Of a stretch of 64,000 nucleotides of DNA, positions 42,277-50,548 are shown piece after piece; the stretch's first letter is position 1; each line of letters begins with the position of its first letter. The notes beneath the pieces are model-generated. The model was not told where the DNA came from, did no database searches, and worked only from the letters and a program-made list of their open reading frames with translations. The stretch comes from Gammaproteobacteria bacterium (GTDB lineage Bacteria; Pseudomonadota; Gammaproteobacteria; Pseudomonadales; Pseudohongiellaceae). The DNA is taken from contig VYCF01000014.1 in assembly GCA_009844085.1 (NCBI GenBank), positions 48,470-112,469 of the forward strand, given 5' to 3'. The position numbers and the translations under genes were made by a program.

Positions 42277-42950
42277 ACACCTCGATCACTTGCGTGCTTT
42301 TCGATCTCGACGGCACCCTGATCGACACCGCGCCCGATTTCATGATCGTGATGGACAACCTGCTGCGTGAATACGGGCAGCCTGAAATGTCCGAATCACA
42401 TGTGCGTCAAACGGTCTCGGACGGGGCCGGGGCTCTGGTCAAACTGGGTTTCGCGATCGAGGATTCCGACCCGGGATTCGGCGAACGGCGGCAGCGTCTT
42501 CTCGACCTTTACGGCGAACAACTCGAAGCAACCCGGGCGGTCCTGTATCCGGGTTTCGCCGATCTGCTCGACCGCCTCGAAGCGGCGGGAATTCCCTGGG
42601 GCATAGTAACCAGCAAGCCGGAACCTTACGCCACTCCCCTGCTGCGGCGGCTTGGACTGCTCGAACGTTGCGGCGTCCTGGTCTGCCCGGAACATGTAAG
42701 CGCCAAGAAACCGAATCCGGAATCGATATTGCTGGCGTGCGAACGGCTCGGCGCCGATCCGGAGCGCACCGTTTACATCGGCGACCACCTGCGCGACATG
42801 CAGGCGGCGAAAAATGCCGATGTGATCGCCATCGCCGCGGCCTGGGGGTATTTATCCGCCGACAGCCGGGTCGAGGAATGGCCCGCCGATTTCATCGTGC
42901 GGGAGGCGCAGCAGACCGAAAGTCTCCTCAACATGCTCCAGTTCGCCTGA
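42273..42950 (+). CDS. mupP: HAD phosphatase, probable N-acetylmuramic acid 6-phosphate phosphatase MupP
   Basis: A 225-residue HAD-superfamily phosphatase: nucleophile motif FDLDGTLIDT at 10-19 (D11, D13), a cap domain, the VTSKPEPYA and SAKKPNPE motifs, and GDHLRDMQAAKNA with the acid Asp. Older annotation would be phosphoglycolate phosphatase (Gph). Position between ubiG and the SDR gene matches Pseudomonas mupP, which recycles cell-wall MurNAc. The substrate assignment is by context only. Confidence 0.82.
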   Translation: MNTSITCVLFDLDGTLIDTAPDFMIVMDNLLREYGQPEMSESHVRQTVSDGAGALVKLGFAIEDSDPGFGERRQRLLDLYGEQLEATRAVLYPGFADLLDRLEAAGIPWGIVTSKPEPYATPLLRRLGLLERCGVLVCPEHVSAKKPNPESILLACERLGADPERTVYIGDHLRDMQAAKNADVIAIAAAWGYLSADSRVEEWPADFIVREAQQTESLLNMLQFA

Positions 42951-43711
42951 TGTTCGACTATCGCCCACCCGCCGATCTGCTTGCGGGCCGCGCCATCCTC
43001 GTTACCGGCGCCGGCAGCGGCATCGGCCGCGCCTGCGTCCTGAGCCTGCTCGCCCATGGCGCGAATGTCGTCATGTTGAGCCGCAGCCGGCGGAAGCTGG
43101 AAAGCCTGTACGACGAGGCCGAACAATCCTGGCCGGGGCGATGTTTCATACAGCCGGTGGATTTCAGTCGCGCCGGCCCCGAGGATTTCGGCGCCATCGC
43201 CGCGAGCCTGGAAAAGCAGTTTCCGGCGCTGGACGGCCTGGTGCACAACGCCGCTGTGCTCGGACCGCGTTCGCCGATCGAGTTTTATCCCGAACAGCAA
43301 TGGCAGGAAGTAATGCAGGTCAATGTCAATTCGGCGTTCTTGCTTACGCGCACCCTGCTGCCCCTGCTGGCGAAATCGGCCGATGCGCGCGTCCTGTTCA
43401 CCGCTTCCGCGGTCGGCCGCGAAGGGCGCGCCTGGTGGGGCGCCTACGGGGTTTCGAAGTTCGCCGTGGAAGGGCTCATGCAAACCCTCGCGGCCGAAGT
43501 CGGCACTACGACTTCGATCCGGGTCAACAGCCTGAATCCGGGCGGCACGCGCACCGCCATGCGCGCCGCGGCCTATCCCGGCGAAAATCCGGACACCCTG
43601 CCGACGCCGGAATCGCTCATGCCTGTATATCTCTATCTGCTCGGGCCCGACGGGCGAGACTTGCACGGCCAGACCCTGGACGCACGGGACTTCAATCCCG
43701 CGGGAAACTAA
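42950..43711 (+). CDS. short-chain dehydrogenase (YciK-like)
   Basis: A 253-residue SDR. The cofactor loop TGAGSGIGRA begins at residue 19, the NAAVLGPRSP segment follows, and the catalytic Ser-Tyr-Lys set is in TASAVGREGRAWWGAYGVSK. It matches the YciK group, NADP-linked oxidoreductases of unknown substrate. Its ATG shares a base with the mupP stop (TGATG), so it is the last gene of the mtaD-ubiG-mupP operon. Confidence 0.9.
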   Translation: MFDYRPPADLLAGRAILVTGAGSGIGRACVLSLLAHGANVVMLSRSRRKLESLYDEAEQSWPGRCFIQPVDFSRAGPEDFGAIAASLEKQFPALDGLVHNAAVLGPRSPIEFYPEQQWQEVMQVNVNSAFLLTRTLLPLLAKSADARVLFTASAVGREGRAWWGAYGVSKFAVEGLMQTLAAEVGTTTSIRVNSLNPGGTRTAMRAAAYPGENPDTLPTPESLMPVYLYLLGPDGRDLHGQTLDARDFNPAGN

Positions 43712-43712
43712 T

Positions 43713-44444
43713 TCAGCGTCCGTAGTTCCGCAGTTCGTCGATTTCCGCCTGCTTGAGTTCGTGGAACCTGCCTGCGGAAACCGAACTCGGAATGAACACG
43801 GGGCCAAAGCGCACTCGCTTCAGGCGGCTGACCTTGACGCCCTGGGACTGCCAGATTTTCCGCACCTCACGATTGCGGCCTTCCATCAATACGACGTGAT
43901 ACCACTGGTTCGCGCCTTCGCCGCCGAAAAAGCGAATATCGCTGAAACGGCAAAGGTGGCCGTCGACTTCGACGCCCGCGCGCATCCGCCGCAACATTTC
44001 ATCGGTCACCTCTCCAAGAACGCGCACGGCGTATTCCCGATCGATGCCGCTGGACGGATGCATGAGACGGTGGGCCAACTCGCCGTCGTTGGTGAACAGC
44101 AGCAGGCCGCTGGAATTCAGATCGAGCCTGCCTACGGATACCCAGCGGCTGTTGCGCAAGGGCGGCAGGCGGTCGAATACGGTGGGGCGTCCTTGCGGAT
44201 CGGAACGGGTACAGACCTCATTTTCCGGTTTGTTGTACAACAGCACCCGGCAGCGCGGCTTTTTCTTCCTGTCCGGCCGGATTTTCCTGCCGTCTACGGC
44301 TATCCGGTCTTCAGGCTCTACCCGATCCCCGAGTTTCGCAAGCTTGCCGTTGACCTGCACGCGGCCGGCGCTGATCCATTCCTCAAGCGTCCTGCGCGAA
44401 CCAAGGCCGGTGCGCGCCAGCACTTTTTGCAATTTCTCGCTCAT
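43713..44444 (-). CDS. rluB: 23S rRNA pseudouridine synthase RluB
   Basis: A 243-residue RsuA-family pseudouridine synthase. The N-terminal S4 domain (KLQKVLARTGLGSRRTLEEW) is followed by the catalytic signature GRLDLNSSGLLLFTND with the active Asp, then the RNREVRKIW segment. RluB modifies U2605 in E. coli 23S rRNA. Position after scpB is typical of rluB. Start overlaps the scpB stop by 4 bp. It is convergent with the SDR gene with 1 bp between. Confidence 0.92.
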   Translation of the reverse strand: MSEKLQKVLARTGLGSRRTLEEWISAGRVQVNGKLAKLGDRVEPEDRIAVDGRKIRPDRKKKPRCRVLLYNKPENEVCTRSDPQGRPTVFDRLPPLRNSRWVSVGRLDLNSSGLLLFTNDGELAHRLMHPSSGIDREYAVRVLGEVTDEMLRRMRAGVEVDGHLCRFSDIRFFGGEGANQWYHVVLMEGRNREVRKIWQSQGVKVSRLKRVRFGPVFIPSSVSAGRFHELKQAEIDELRNYGR

Positions 44445-44989
44445 GCTTCTTCAGGCAGGGCTTCGGGCAATTCATTGATTTCAGACAACGGCGGGAGATC
44501 GGACAGGCTTTTCAGATTGAAATGGTCGAGAAACTGCCGGGTGGTGACGAAAAGTTCCGGACGGCCCGGGGTTTCGCGATGCCCGGAAATCCGGATCCAA
44601 TCCCGGTCCAGCAAGGTGCGGATGATGCCGGTGCTGACGGAAACGCCGCGAACCTCTTCGATATCGCCGCGTGTGGCCGGCTGCCGGTAGGCGATGAGGG
44701 CCAGGGTTTCAAGCAGGGCTCGGGTGTATCGCGGCGGCTTTTCCTCCCACAGGCGGTTTACCCAACCTGCCAGTTCCTGCCTGATCTGCAGGCGGTAACC
44801 CGAGGCGACTTCCCGCAGTTCCACGCCGCGATGCTCGCAATCGGCGGCGATGCCGGCGAGCGCCTGTTTCAGTTCATCCCTTTCGGGCCGGTCCGCCTCG
44901 TCGAAGACCGACCTGATTTCATCGACGGAAAGCGCCCGGTCCGCCGCCAGCAGCAGCGCTTCCACGATCGACTTGAGTTCGGGGTTCAT
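44441..44989 (-). CDS. scpB: segregation and condensation protein B
   Basis: A 182-residue kleisin-interacting protein with two winged helices: IVEALLLAADRALSVDEI at ~8-25 and ALIAYRQPATRGDIEEVRGV in the second half. It forms the Smc-ScpAB condensin that compacts the chromosome. Overlaps scpA upstream and rluB downstream by 4 bp each, so translation is coupled. Confidence 0.95.
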   Translation of the reverse strand: MNPELKSIVEALLLAADRALSVDEIRSVFDEADRPERDELKQALAGIAADCEHRGVELREVASGYRLQIRQELAGWVNRLWEEKPPRYTRALLETLALIAYRQPATRGDIEEVRGVSVSTGIIRTLLDRDWIRISGHRETPGRPELFVTTRQFLDHFNLKSLSDLPPLSEINELPEALPEEA

Positions 44990-45831
44990 GCGGATTCCTC
45001 TTTGCCGGGCTCTTTCCCCGCCAGGCGCAGATGAATGGGGCCGAATACGTCGGATTGCACGATTTCCACCATTGCGCCGCGCATCATTTCCATGATCGCG
45101 AGGAAAGTCACTACCACGCCGAGCCGGCCTTCGCGCGGATCGAGCAATGATACCAGCGGCACGAAGCGGTTCTTTTCCAGGCTGCGCAGCAGGTGACCGA
45201 TCTTCTCTTCGGTCGAGATCGATTCAAGACTGACGTGATGATGTTCGAACAGTTCGGCCTGGCGCAAGGCGCCGGCCATCGCGGCGAGCAGATCGGACAG
45301 TTCCACGACCGGCTCGGGAATCGTCCGCTGAATTTCCGGCAAGCCCGCCCGGGCCTGGCGCAATTCCCGGTTCAGCCGCGGCAGGTCGTCCAGATTCTCA
45401 GCCGCCAGCTTGTAGCGCTCGTATTCGAGCAGGCGACGGATGAGTTGCATGCGCGGGTCGGCTTCCTCTTCTTCGGCGGTTTCCGGCCGCGGCAGCAGAA
45501 TGCGCGATTTGATTTCCGCCAGCATCGCCGCCATCACCATGTACTCGGCGGCGAGTTCGAATTGTCCCGCCTGCATCAATTCGATATAGGCCATGTATTG
45601 ATCGGTGATTTCGGCCACGTCGACTTCGAGTATGTCGATGTTTTGACGTTTGATCAGGTAGAGCAGGAGATCGAGCGGACCTTCAAAGGCCTCGAGGTAG
45701 ACTTCGAGCGCGTTGGGCGGAATATAGAGATCGCCGGGCAATTCCTCGACCGCGGCGCCGGCAACATAGGCGATGGCCAGTTGCTGCTGGCTTTCCGGGG
45801 CCTGTGGCGTCTTCGGCGGGGGCGCTACCAA
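44986..45831 (-). CDS. scpA: segregation and condensation protein A
   Basis: A 281-residue kleisin subunit of Smc-ScpAB. The N-terminal Smc-binding region YLEAFEGPLDLLLYLIKRQN is at ~45-64, then AEYMVMAAMLAEIKSRILLP, and the C-terminal winged helix has FLAIMEMMRG. The best start is a TTG at 45831 that overlaps the trpS stop by 7 bp; no ATG precedes the conserved region, so the first ~30 residues are uncertain. Confidence 0.93.
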   Translation of the reverse strand: MVAPPPKTPQAPESQQQLAIAYVAGAAVEELPGDLYIPPNALEVYLEAFEGPLDLLLYLIKRQNIDILEVDVAEITDQYMAYIELMQAGQFELAAEYMVMAAMLAEIKSRILLPRPETAEEEEADPRMQLIRRLLEYERYKLAAENLDDLPRLNRELRQARAGLPEIQRTIPEPVVELSDLLAAMAGALRQAELFEHHHVSLESISTEEKIGHLLRSLEKNRFVPLVSLLDPREGRLGVVVTFLAIMEMMRGAMVEIVQSDVFGPIHLRLAGKEPGKEESA

Positions 45832-46862
45832 CGGTCGAGACCCATGGCGCTTCGCACCCGTTCCATGGTCGCTCCGGCGGATTCCCGCGCCCGTTCGCTG
45901 CCTTCGACGATGATGGCGCGCACTTCGTCGGGATTGTCCTCAAAAGGCCTGGCGGCCTTGCGGATCGGTTCGAGTTCGCCGAGCACGGCTTCGATCACGG
46001 GCTTCTTGCAGTCGACGCAGCCGATGCCCGCGCTCGTGCAGCCTTCGCGCACCCATTTCCGGGTCTTCTCGTCCGAATAGACTTCGTGAAATTGCCAGAC
46101 CGGGCATTTGTCCGGATCGCCGGGGTCGGTGCGGCGCACTCTCGCCGGATCGGTCGGCATGGTGCGGATCTTTTTCTCGACCGACTCGGGCGCTTCGCGC
46201 AAGGCGATCGAATTATTGTAGGACTTGGACATCTTCTGGCCGTCGATGCCCGGCAACTTCGTCACCTCGGTATGCAATGCCTTGGGCTCTACGAGGACGG
46301 ACGTGTCATACAGATGGTTGAAGCGACGGGCGACTTCGCGGGTCAATTCGACATGGGCCGCCTGGTCGCCGCCGACGGGGACGAACTCGGCGCCGTAAAT
46401 CAGGATATCCGCCGCCTGCAGCAAGGGATAGCCGAGGAATCCGTAAGTATCGAGCGACTTGCCTTCCAGCCTGGTCTGCTGTTCCTTGTAACTCGGCACC
46501 CGTTCGAGCCAGCTCAGCGGCGTCGTCATGGAAAGCAGCAGATGCAATTCGGCATGTTCGGGCACAGCCGATTGCAGACAGATCGACGCCGACTTCGGGT
46601 CGATTCCGGTCGCGAGCCAGTCGATCACCATGTCGACGACATTGTTGCCGAATAATTCGGTGTCGCCGTAATCGGTCGTCAGCGCATGCCAGTCGACGAC
46701 AAAATAGAAGCACTCGTATTCGCTTTGCAATCTGACCCAGTTCTTCAGCGCGCCGTGGTAGTGGCCGAGGTGCAACTTGCCCGTGGGCCGCATGCCGGAA
46801 AGCACTTTTTTCGGCCGATGCTGGTTTTGTGAATCTTGGTTTTGTGAATCCTGGTCAGTCAT
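45825..46862 (-). CDS. trpS: tryptophanyl-tRNA synthetase
   Basis: A 345-residue class I synthetase. The HIGH motif is HLGH at 31-34 in KLHLGHYHGALKNW, and KMSKS is exact in GQKMSKSYNN. A zinc-type CDK segment (GIGCVDCKKP) is near the C-terminus. The start at 46862 gives a short tail with a DSQNQ direct repeat before the conserved region. It follows yciO after 31 bp and precedes scpA. Confidence 0.96.
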   Translation of the reverse strand: MTDQDSQNQDSQNQHRPKKVLSGMRPTGKLHLGHYHGALKNWVRLQSEYECFYFVVDWHALTTDYGDTELFGNNVVDMVIDWLATGIDPKSASICLQSAVPEHAELHLLLSMTTPLSWLERVPSYKEQQTRLEGKSLDTYGFLGYPLLQAADILIYGAEFVPVGGDQAAHVELTREVARRFNHLYDTSVLVEPKALHTEVTKLPGIDGQKMSKSYNNSIALREAPESVEKKIRTMPTDPARVRRTDPGDPDKCPVWQFHEVYSDEKTRKWVREGCTSAGIGCVDCKKPVIEAVLGELEPIRKAARPFEDNPDEVRAIIVEGSERARESAGATMERVRSAMGLDRW

Positions 46863-46893
46863 CGCGCTGCCGCCCGTTTCTCCGGATTCGGGT

Positions 46894-47514
46894 TCAAACA
46901 AAGGGGCTGATGTCGCCCTTGCCTTCCCGCAGCACCGCCGGGGCTCCTTCGACAAGATCGATCATGGTAGTCGGTTCGATGCCGCAGGCGCCACCGTCGA
47001 TGATCAGGTCGACGAGCTTGCCGACACGGTCCCTGATCTCTTCGACATCGCTGAGCGGTCCGCCGTCGCCGGGAAGTATCAGGCTCGTGCTCATGATCGG
47101 TTCACCGTGTTCGGCAAGCAGCGCCTGGGCGACGCTATGTTCGGGTACGCGCAAACCGATGGTCCTGCGTTTCGGATGCATCAGGCGGCGCGGAACTTCG
47201 GGGCTCGCCTTGAGAATGAAGGTGTAAGGGGCCGGCGTATGGGCCTTGAGAATCCGATAGGCGCTGTTGGGAACCTGGGCATAGCTCGCCAGCGAAGACA
47301 GATCGCTGCATACCAGCGTGAAATTGTGCCGGTCGCCGAGTTGGCGGATGCGCCGGATGCGGTCGAGCGCGTTCTTGTTGCCGATGTTGCAGCCGAGCGC
47401 ATAGGTGGAATCGGTCGGATAGACGATCACGTCGCCTTGCTGCAGTTGATTGACAGCCAGTTTGACGATGCGGGCGGATGGATTATCCGGATGGACCTTG
47501 ACCAACTGGTTCAT
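46894..47514 (-). CDS. YciO/Sua5/YrdC family protein
   Basis: A 206-residue protein of the threonylcarbamoyl-AMP synthase superfamily, YciO branch: DVIVYPTDSTYALGCNIGNK is the nucleotide/threonine site, and TIGLRVPEHSVAQALL and IIDGGACGIEPTTMIDL follow. YciO itself is related to TsaC but its in-cell role is uncertain. The start at 47514 (MNQLVKVHPDNP) fits the family. First gene of the yciO-trpS-scpA-scpB-rluB operon. Confidence 0.9.
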   Translation of the reverse strand: MNQLVKVHPDNPSARIVKLAVNQLQQGDVIVYPTDSTYALGCNIGNKNALDRIRRIRQLGDRHNFTLVCSDLSSLASYAQVPNSAYRILKAHTPAPYTFILKASPEVPRRLMHPKRRTIGLRVPEHSVAQALLAEHGEPIMSTSLILPGDGGPLSDVEEIRDRVGKLVDLIIDGGACGIEPTTMIDLVEGAPAVLREGKGDISPFV

Positions 47515-47575
47515 GACGCGCCTGAGCCGAAAAACCGCGCATAATGCCACATTCCGCGGTAGGGACAAAGCGCCC

Positions 47576-47615
47576 GCACCATGTGAGTCGCCGTCGGCCG
47601 GCGGATCGAAGCCAC
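47576..47615 (+). repeat. deleted remnant of the interspersed element (40 bp)
   Basis: Reads GCACCATGTGAGTCGCCGTC followed by GGCCGGCGGATCGAAGCCAC. Both outer ends of the 137-bp element are present, but the arms, core and mini-hairpin are gone. The join falls inside the GC-rich outer pairing segment, as expected from loss of a hairpin during replication. It lies in the divergent yciO/ispB gap. Confidence 0.8.
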
Positions 47616-47627
47616 GTAGTGGTCTGC

Positions 47628-47656
47628 TTGACACCCTACCGCCCGCTCCCTAGCAT
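47628..47656 (+). promoter_or_regulatory. sigma-70 promoter for ispB
   Basis: TTGACA at 47628-47633 is an exact -35 box, with a 17-bp spacer to TAGCAT (47651-47656). The predicted start is ~65 nt before the ispB ATG. The -35 box begins 13 bp after the element remnant. Confidence 0.62.
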
Positions 47657-47728
47657 GGCAGCCTGTTTGCGCGGCGGCGCCACGTGCGCCCGCCGCGCGT
47701 CCGAATTCACTGACTGCCTCTCGTCCTT

Positions 47729-48700
47729 ATGTTTCCGAAGCTCCTGGCGGCGATCGAAGACGACTTCGCGGCCGTGAACCGCACGATTGTCGAGCAATTG
47801 CATTCGCGGGTCGGGCTGGTGGAAAGTATCGGCCATTACATCGTCGACGCCGGCGGCAAGCGGCTGCGGCCGATCCTCGTGCTGCTGGCGGCGCGCGGTT
47901 GCGGCATTCGCGACAGCCGGCATATCGAACTGGCCGCGGTGATCGAGTTCATCCATACCGCGACCCTGTTGCACGACGACGTGGTGGACATGTCTACCCT
48001 GCGCCGCGGGCGCCCCACCGTCAATGCCGAATGGAACAGCGAAACCAGCGTGCTCGTCGGCGATTTCATCTATTCCCGCGCCTTCCAGTTGCTCGTCGGC
48101 ATCGGCGACATGGGTATCATGGAAATCATGGCCGATACCACCAATCGAATCGCCGAAGGCGAAGTGCAGCAACTGGTCAACAAGAACAACCCCGACATCG
48201 ACGAGGCGGGCTATCTGCAGGTCATCCACGACAAGACCGCGATCCTGTTCCAGTCCGCCGCCCAATGCGGCGCGCGGCTGGCCGGAGCGCCGGCGGCGAC
48301 CGAGCAGGCTTTCAAAGCCCTCGGCCTGCATCTCGGCGTAGCCTTCCAGTTGATCGACGACGTGCTTGACTATGCCGGCGACAGCAGCGCCATGGGCAAG
48401 AACATCGGCGACGACCTGCTCGAGGGAAAACCCACTTTGCCCCTGATTCACGTCATGCGCAACGGCCGCGAAAGCGAGGCGGAACTGATTCGCTCGTGCA
48501 TCGCCGACACCGAATTCTGCAAGGCGAATCTGCACAAGGTGATCGAAGTCGTCCGCGCCGGCGACGCTCTCGACTACACCAGCCGTCTGGCCGCGGACGA
48601 AGCAGGCAGGGCGCTGGCGGCGCTGGCGGAAATTCCGCCTTCGACTTACCGCGATTCGCTCGAAACCATGATCCGGTTGTCGGTAGACCGAAGTAACTAG
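47729..48700 (+). CDS. ispB: octaprenyl diphosphate synthase (trans-polyprenyl synthase)
   Basis: A 323-residue all-trans polyprenyl synthase that makes the ubiquinone side chain. The first Asp-rich motif is LLHDDVVD at ~81-88, after GGKRLRPILVLLAA, and the second is FQLIDDVLDYAGD. Small residues ahead of the first motif agree with a long-chain product, but the exact chain length (C40 or C45) cannot be read. Monocistronic, with the SYLF lipoprotein gene 23 bp downstream. Confidence 0.94.
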   Translation: MFPKLLAAIEDDFAAVNRTIVEQLHSRVGLVESIGHYIVDAGGKRLRPILVLLAARGCGIRDSRHIELAAVIEFIHTATLLHDDVVDMSTLRRGRPTVNAEWNSETSVLVGDFIYSRAFQLLVGIGDMGIMEIMADTTNRIAEGEVQQLVNKNNPDIDEAGYLQVIHDKTAILFQSAAQCGARLAGAPAATEQAFKALGLHLGVAFQLIDDVLDYAGDSSAMGKNIGDDLLEGKPTLPLIHVMRNGRESEAELIRSCIADTEFCKANLHKVIEVVRAGDALDYTSRLAADEAGRALAALAEIPPSTYRDSLETMIRLSVDRSN

Positions 48701-48723
48701 ATTCTCTGTATGGAGGAAGCAAG

Positions 48724-49302
48724 ATGACCCTATCCAGTTCCCTGCTCAAGAGCCTTTTCGCGGCGCTCGTTCTCGCGCTGCTCGGCGGCTGCACGTCAGC
48801 CGGATTGACCGCCAGGGATCCGGAAGTCCGGCGGCAGGCTATCCTCGATATGCGCGACGAGGTATTGATCGACCTCTACGCCATGAGGCCGGATACCGAA
48901 GCGCAGATTTTCAGCGCGGTCGGCTTTGCGGTTTTCTCCAATGCCAATGTCGGCCTGATCCTGAACGTCGGCGGCGGCATCGGCATCGCGCGCCACAACG
49001 GCACCGGCGAGGACACCTATCTGCGCATGGGCGAAGTCGGCGTCGGACTCGGCGCCGGAGTCACCGATATCCGGCTCGTGATCGTGTTCCATAGCGAAGA
49101 TGCGCTGCGTCGATTCACCGATGTCGGTTTTACCGTGGGCGTGGAAGCCGACGCCGCAGCGCGGGCGGGCGATCTCGGCGCCGCGACCGGCGCGGAAGCC
49201 ATCGCCGACAACTTGACGGTCTATCAAATCACCGAATCGGGGCTGGCCTTGCAGGCCTCGCTGCAAGGCGCCCGTTATTGGTTGGATCCGGATCTGAACT
49301 AG
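48724..49302 (+). CDS. SYLF/YSC84-domain lipoprotein
   Basis: A 192-residue predicted lipoprotein: lipobox LLGGC with the lipid Cys at 23, then a SYLF-type lipid-binding domain (FAVFSNANVGLILNVGGGIG, EVGVGLGAGVTDIRLVIVFH, DAAARAGDLGAATGAEAIAD). Bacterial members are periplasmic or outer-membrane proteins of unclear role. The gene follows ispB on the same strand and overlaps the convergent transglutaminase-TPR gene by 4 bp. Confidence 0.85.
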   Translation: MTLSSSLLKSLFAALVLALLGGCTSAGLTARDPEVRRQAILDMRDEVLIDLYAMRPDTEAQIFSAVGFAVFSNANVGLILNVGGGIGIARHNGTGEDTYLRMGEVGVGLGAGVTDIRLVIVFHSEDALRRFTDVGFTVGVEADAAARAGDLGAATGAEAIADNLTVYQITESGLALQASLQGARYWLDPDLN

Positions 49303-50528
49303 TAGAACCGCCAGTTATGCGCCCAGCTGTGACTGGGCGTTGAGGGACGCAAAATAGACCGCAGGTTAATACGATTGAACCTGCGTTCGAAGAAGCGCAG
49401 CTTGTAGGCCCGAACTTCCGCGGAATCCTCGCTCGCGGCCAGCACGGTTTCAGCGGCTTGCCGCGCCTCCTGGGCCGAACCGGATTCGCCGAGGCCAGTG
49501 TACGCTCTCTCCAATGCCAGATGAAAATCCGCTTCGAAGGGATGCAGTTCGATGGCGCGCTCGAAGAAATCCCGGGCGGATTCGTAGTCGCCTCCGGCGT
49601 ACGCGTTCAGGCCCTCATCGAAATGAAAGTAGGGATTTCCCCGATTGAAACGCTCGGCGGCGCGCTCGAAGCGGCTTGCGCGCTCATCCTCGCCGCGTAC
49701 GCGGTAGAACTTGGCCAGGTTGTTCATCGCGTTGACATTGGAATCGTCGATTTCGAGGGCGTAATGGAAACTGAATTCGGCCATCGCTGCGTCGTCGAGC
49801 CGCAGGTAGGCGGCGCCCAGGTTGTTCCAGGCTTCGCTATTGCCGGGGTCGATGAACAGCGCGTTCTTGATATACGCGAGTCCCTGCTCCATGTCGCCCG
49901 CGAACATGGCTTCGGCGCCGAGATTGTTGAAATACAACGCCCTGGCGGCTTCGTCCGAAATCACGTCCTCGGTATTGCGCTGCAAGGCGATCTGCGGCGT
50001 GAAATCCGCCACGTAATACTCCCGTGGGCCGATGCGGCCGGTGGCGTTGATGTGTTGGCTCAACACGAGCAGGTCGCTGCGCCGGTCCCAGGCCGGCACT
50101 TGCTTGATGGTCTGGAAACTGGCGTCGAGTCCGACGTGGCGGGCCATCGCGACGTATAAATTCATCACCGACAGGCAATTACCGCGCCGGGCGTGGAAGA
50201 CTTCGGCCGCGGTATAGGTTTTCTCGTCCGAATAGCGGATGTTCAGGCGGTTTTCGTCGTAAAGCAGTTCCTGCAGGACGGTTGCCAGATACTTGTCGCT
50301 GCGAGGATCCGTACCGACACGGTCTTCCACGTAACGCTTGATTTCATCGCTGAGAAACAAAGGGTCGATTTCAGGGAATCGGTCGCTGGTCTGGTCGATC
50401 GCCCGGGCGTAGAGAGCCGGATCGAAGACATATTCCCTTTCGATACTCGTTCCCGTATTCGTTCCCGCGCAATCGGCGAGCAATACGAGACTGCCTGTCA
50501 AAAGCGCCATTCCCAGCTTGATATTCAA
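49299..50528 (-). CDS. exported transglutaminase-like/TPR protein, tandem paralogue 2
   Basis: A 409-residue exported protein. An N-terminal hydrophobic segment ends VLLADC, so the usual lipobox small residue before Cys20 is Asp and lipidation is doubtful. A transglutaminase-like domain has a candidate triad C118 (RRGNCLSVMNLY), H159 (SQHINATG) and D175 (YYVADF). The C-terminal ~200 residues are TPR helices (NNLGAAYLRLDDAAMAEFSF). It is a clear tandem duplicate of the gene upstream, sharing long identical stretches. Function unknown. Confidence 0.82.
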   Translation of the reverse strand: MNIKLGMALLTGSLVLLADCAGTNTGTSIEREYVFDPALYARAIDQTSDRFPEIDPLFLSDEIKRYVEDRVGTDPRSDKYLATVLQELLYDENRLNIRYSDEKTYTAAEVFHARRGNCLSVMNLYVAMARHVGLDASFQTIKQVPAWDRRSDLLVLSQHINATGRIGPREYYVADFTPQIALQRNTEDVISDEAARALYFNNLGAEAMFAGDMEQGLAYIKNALFIDPGNSEAWNNLGAAYLRLDDAAMAEFSFHYALEIDDSNVNAMNNLAKFYRVRGEDERASRFERAAERFNRGNPYFHFDEGLNAYAGGDYESARDFFERAIELHPFEADFHLALERAYTGLGESGSAQEARQAAETVLAASEDSAEVRAYKLRFFERRFNRINLRSILRPSTPSHSWAHNWRFY

Positions 50529-50548
50529 TCCGTTACTCCTTCATTCCA

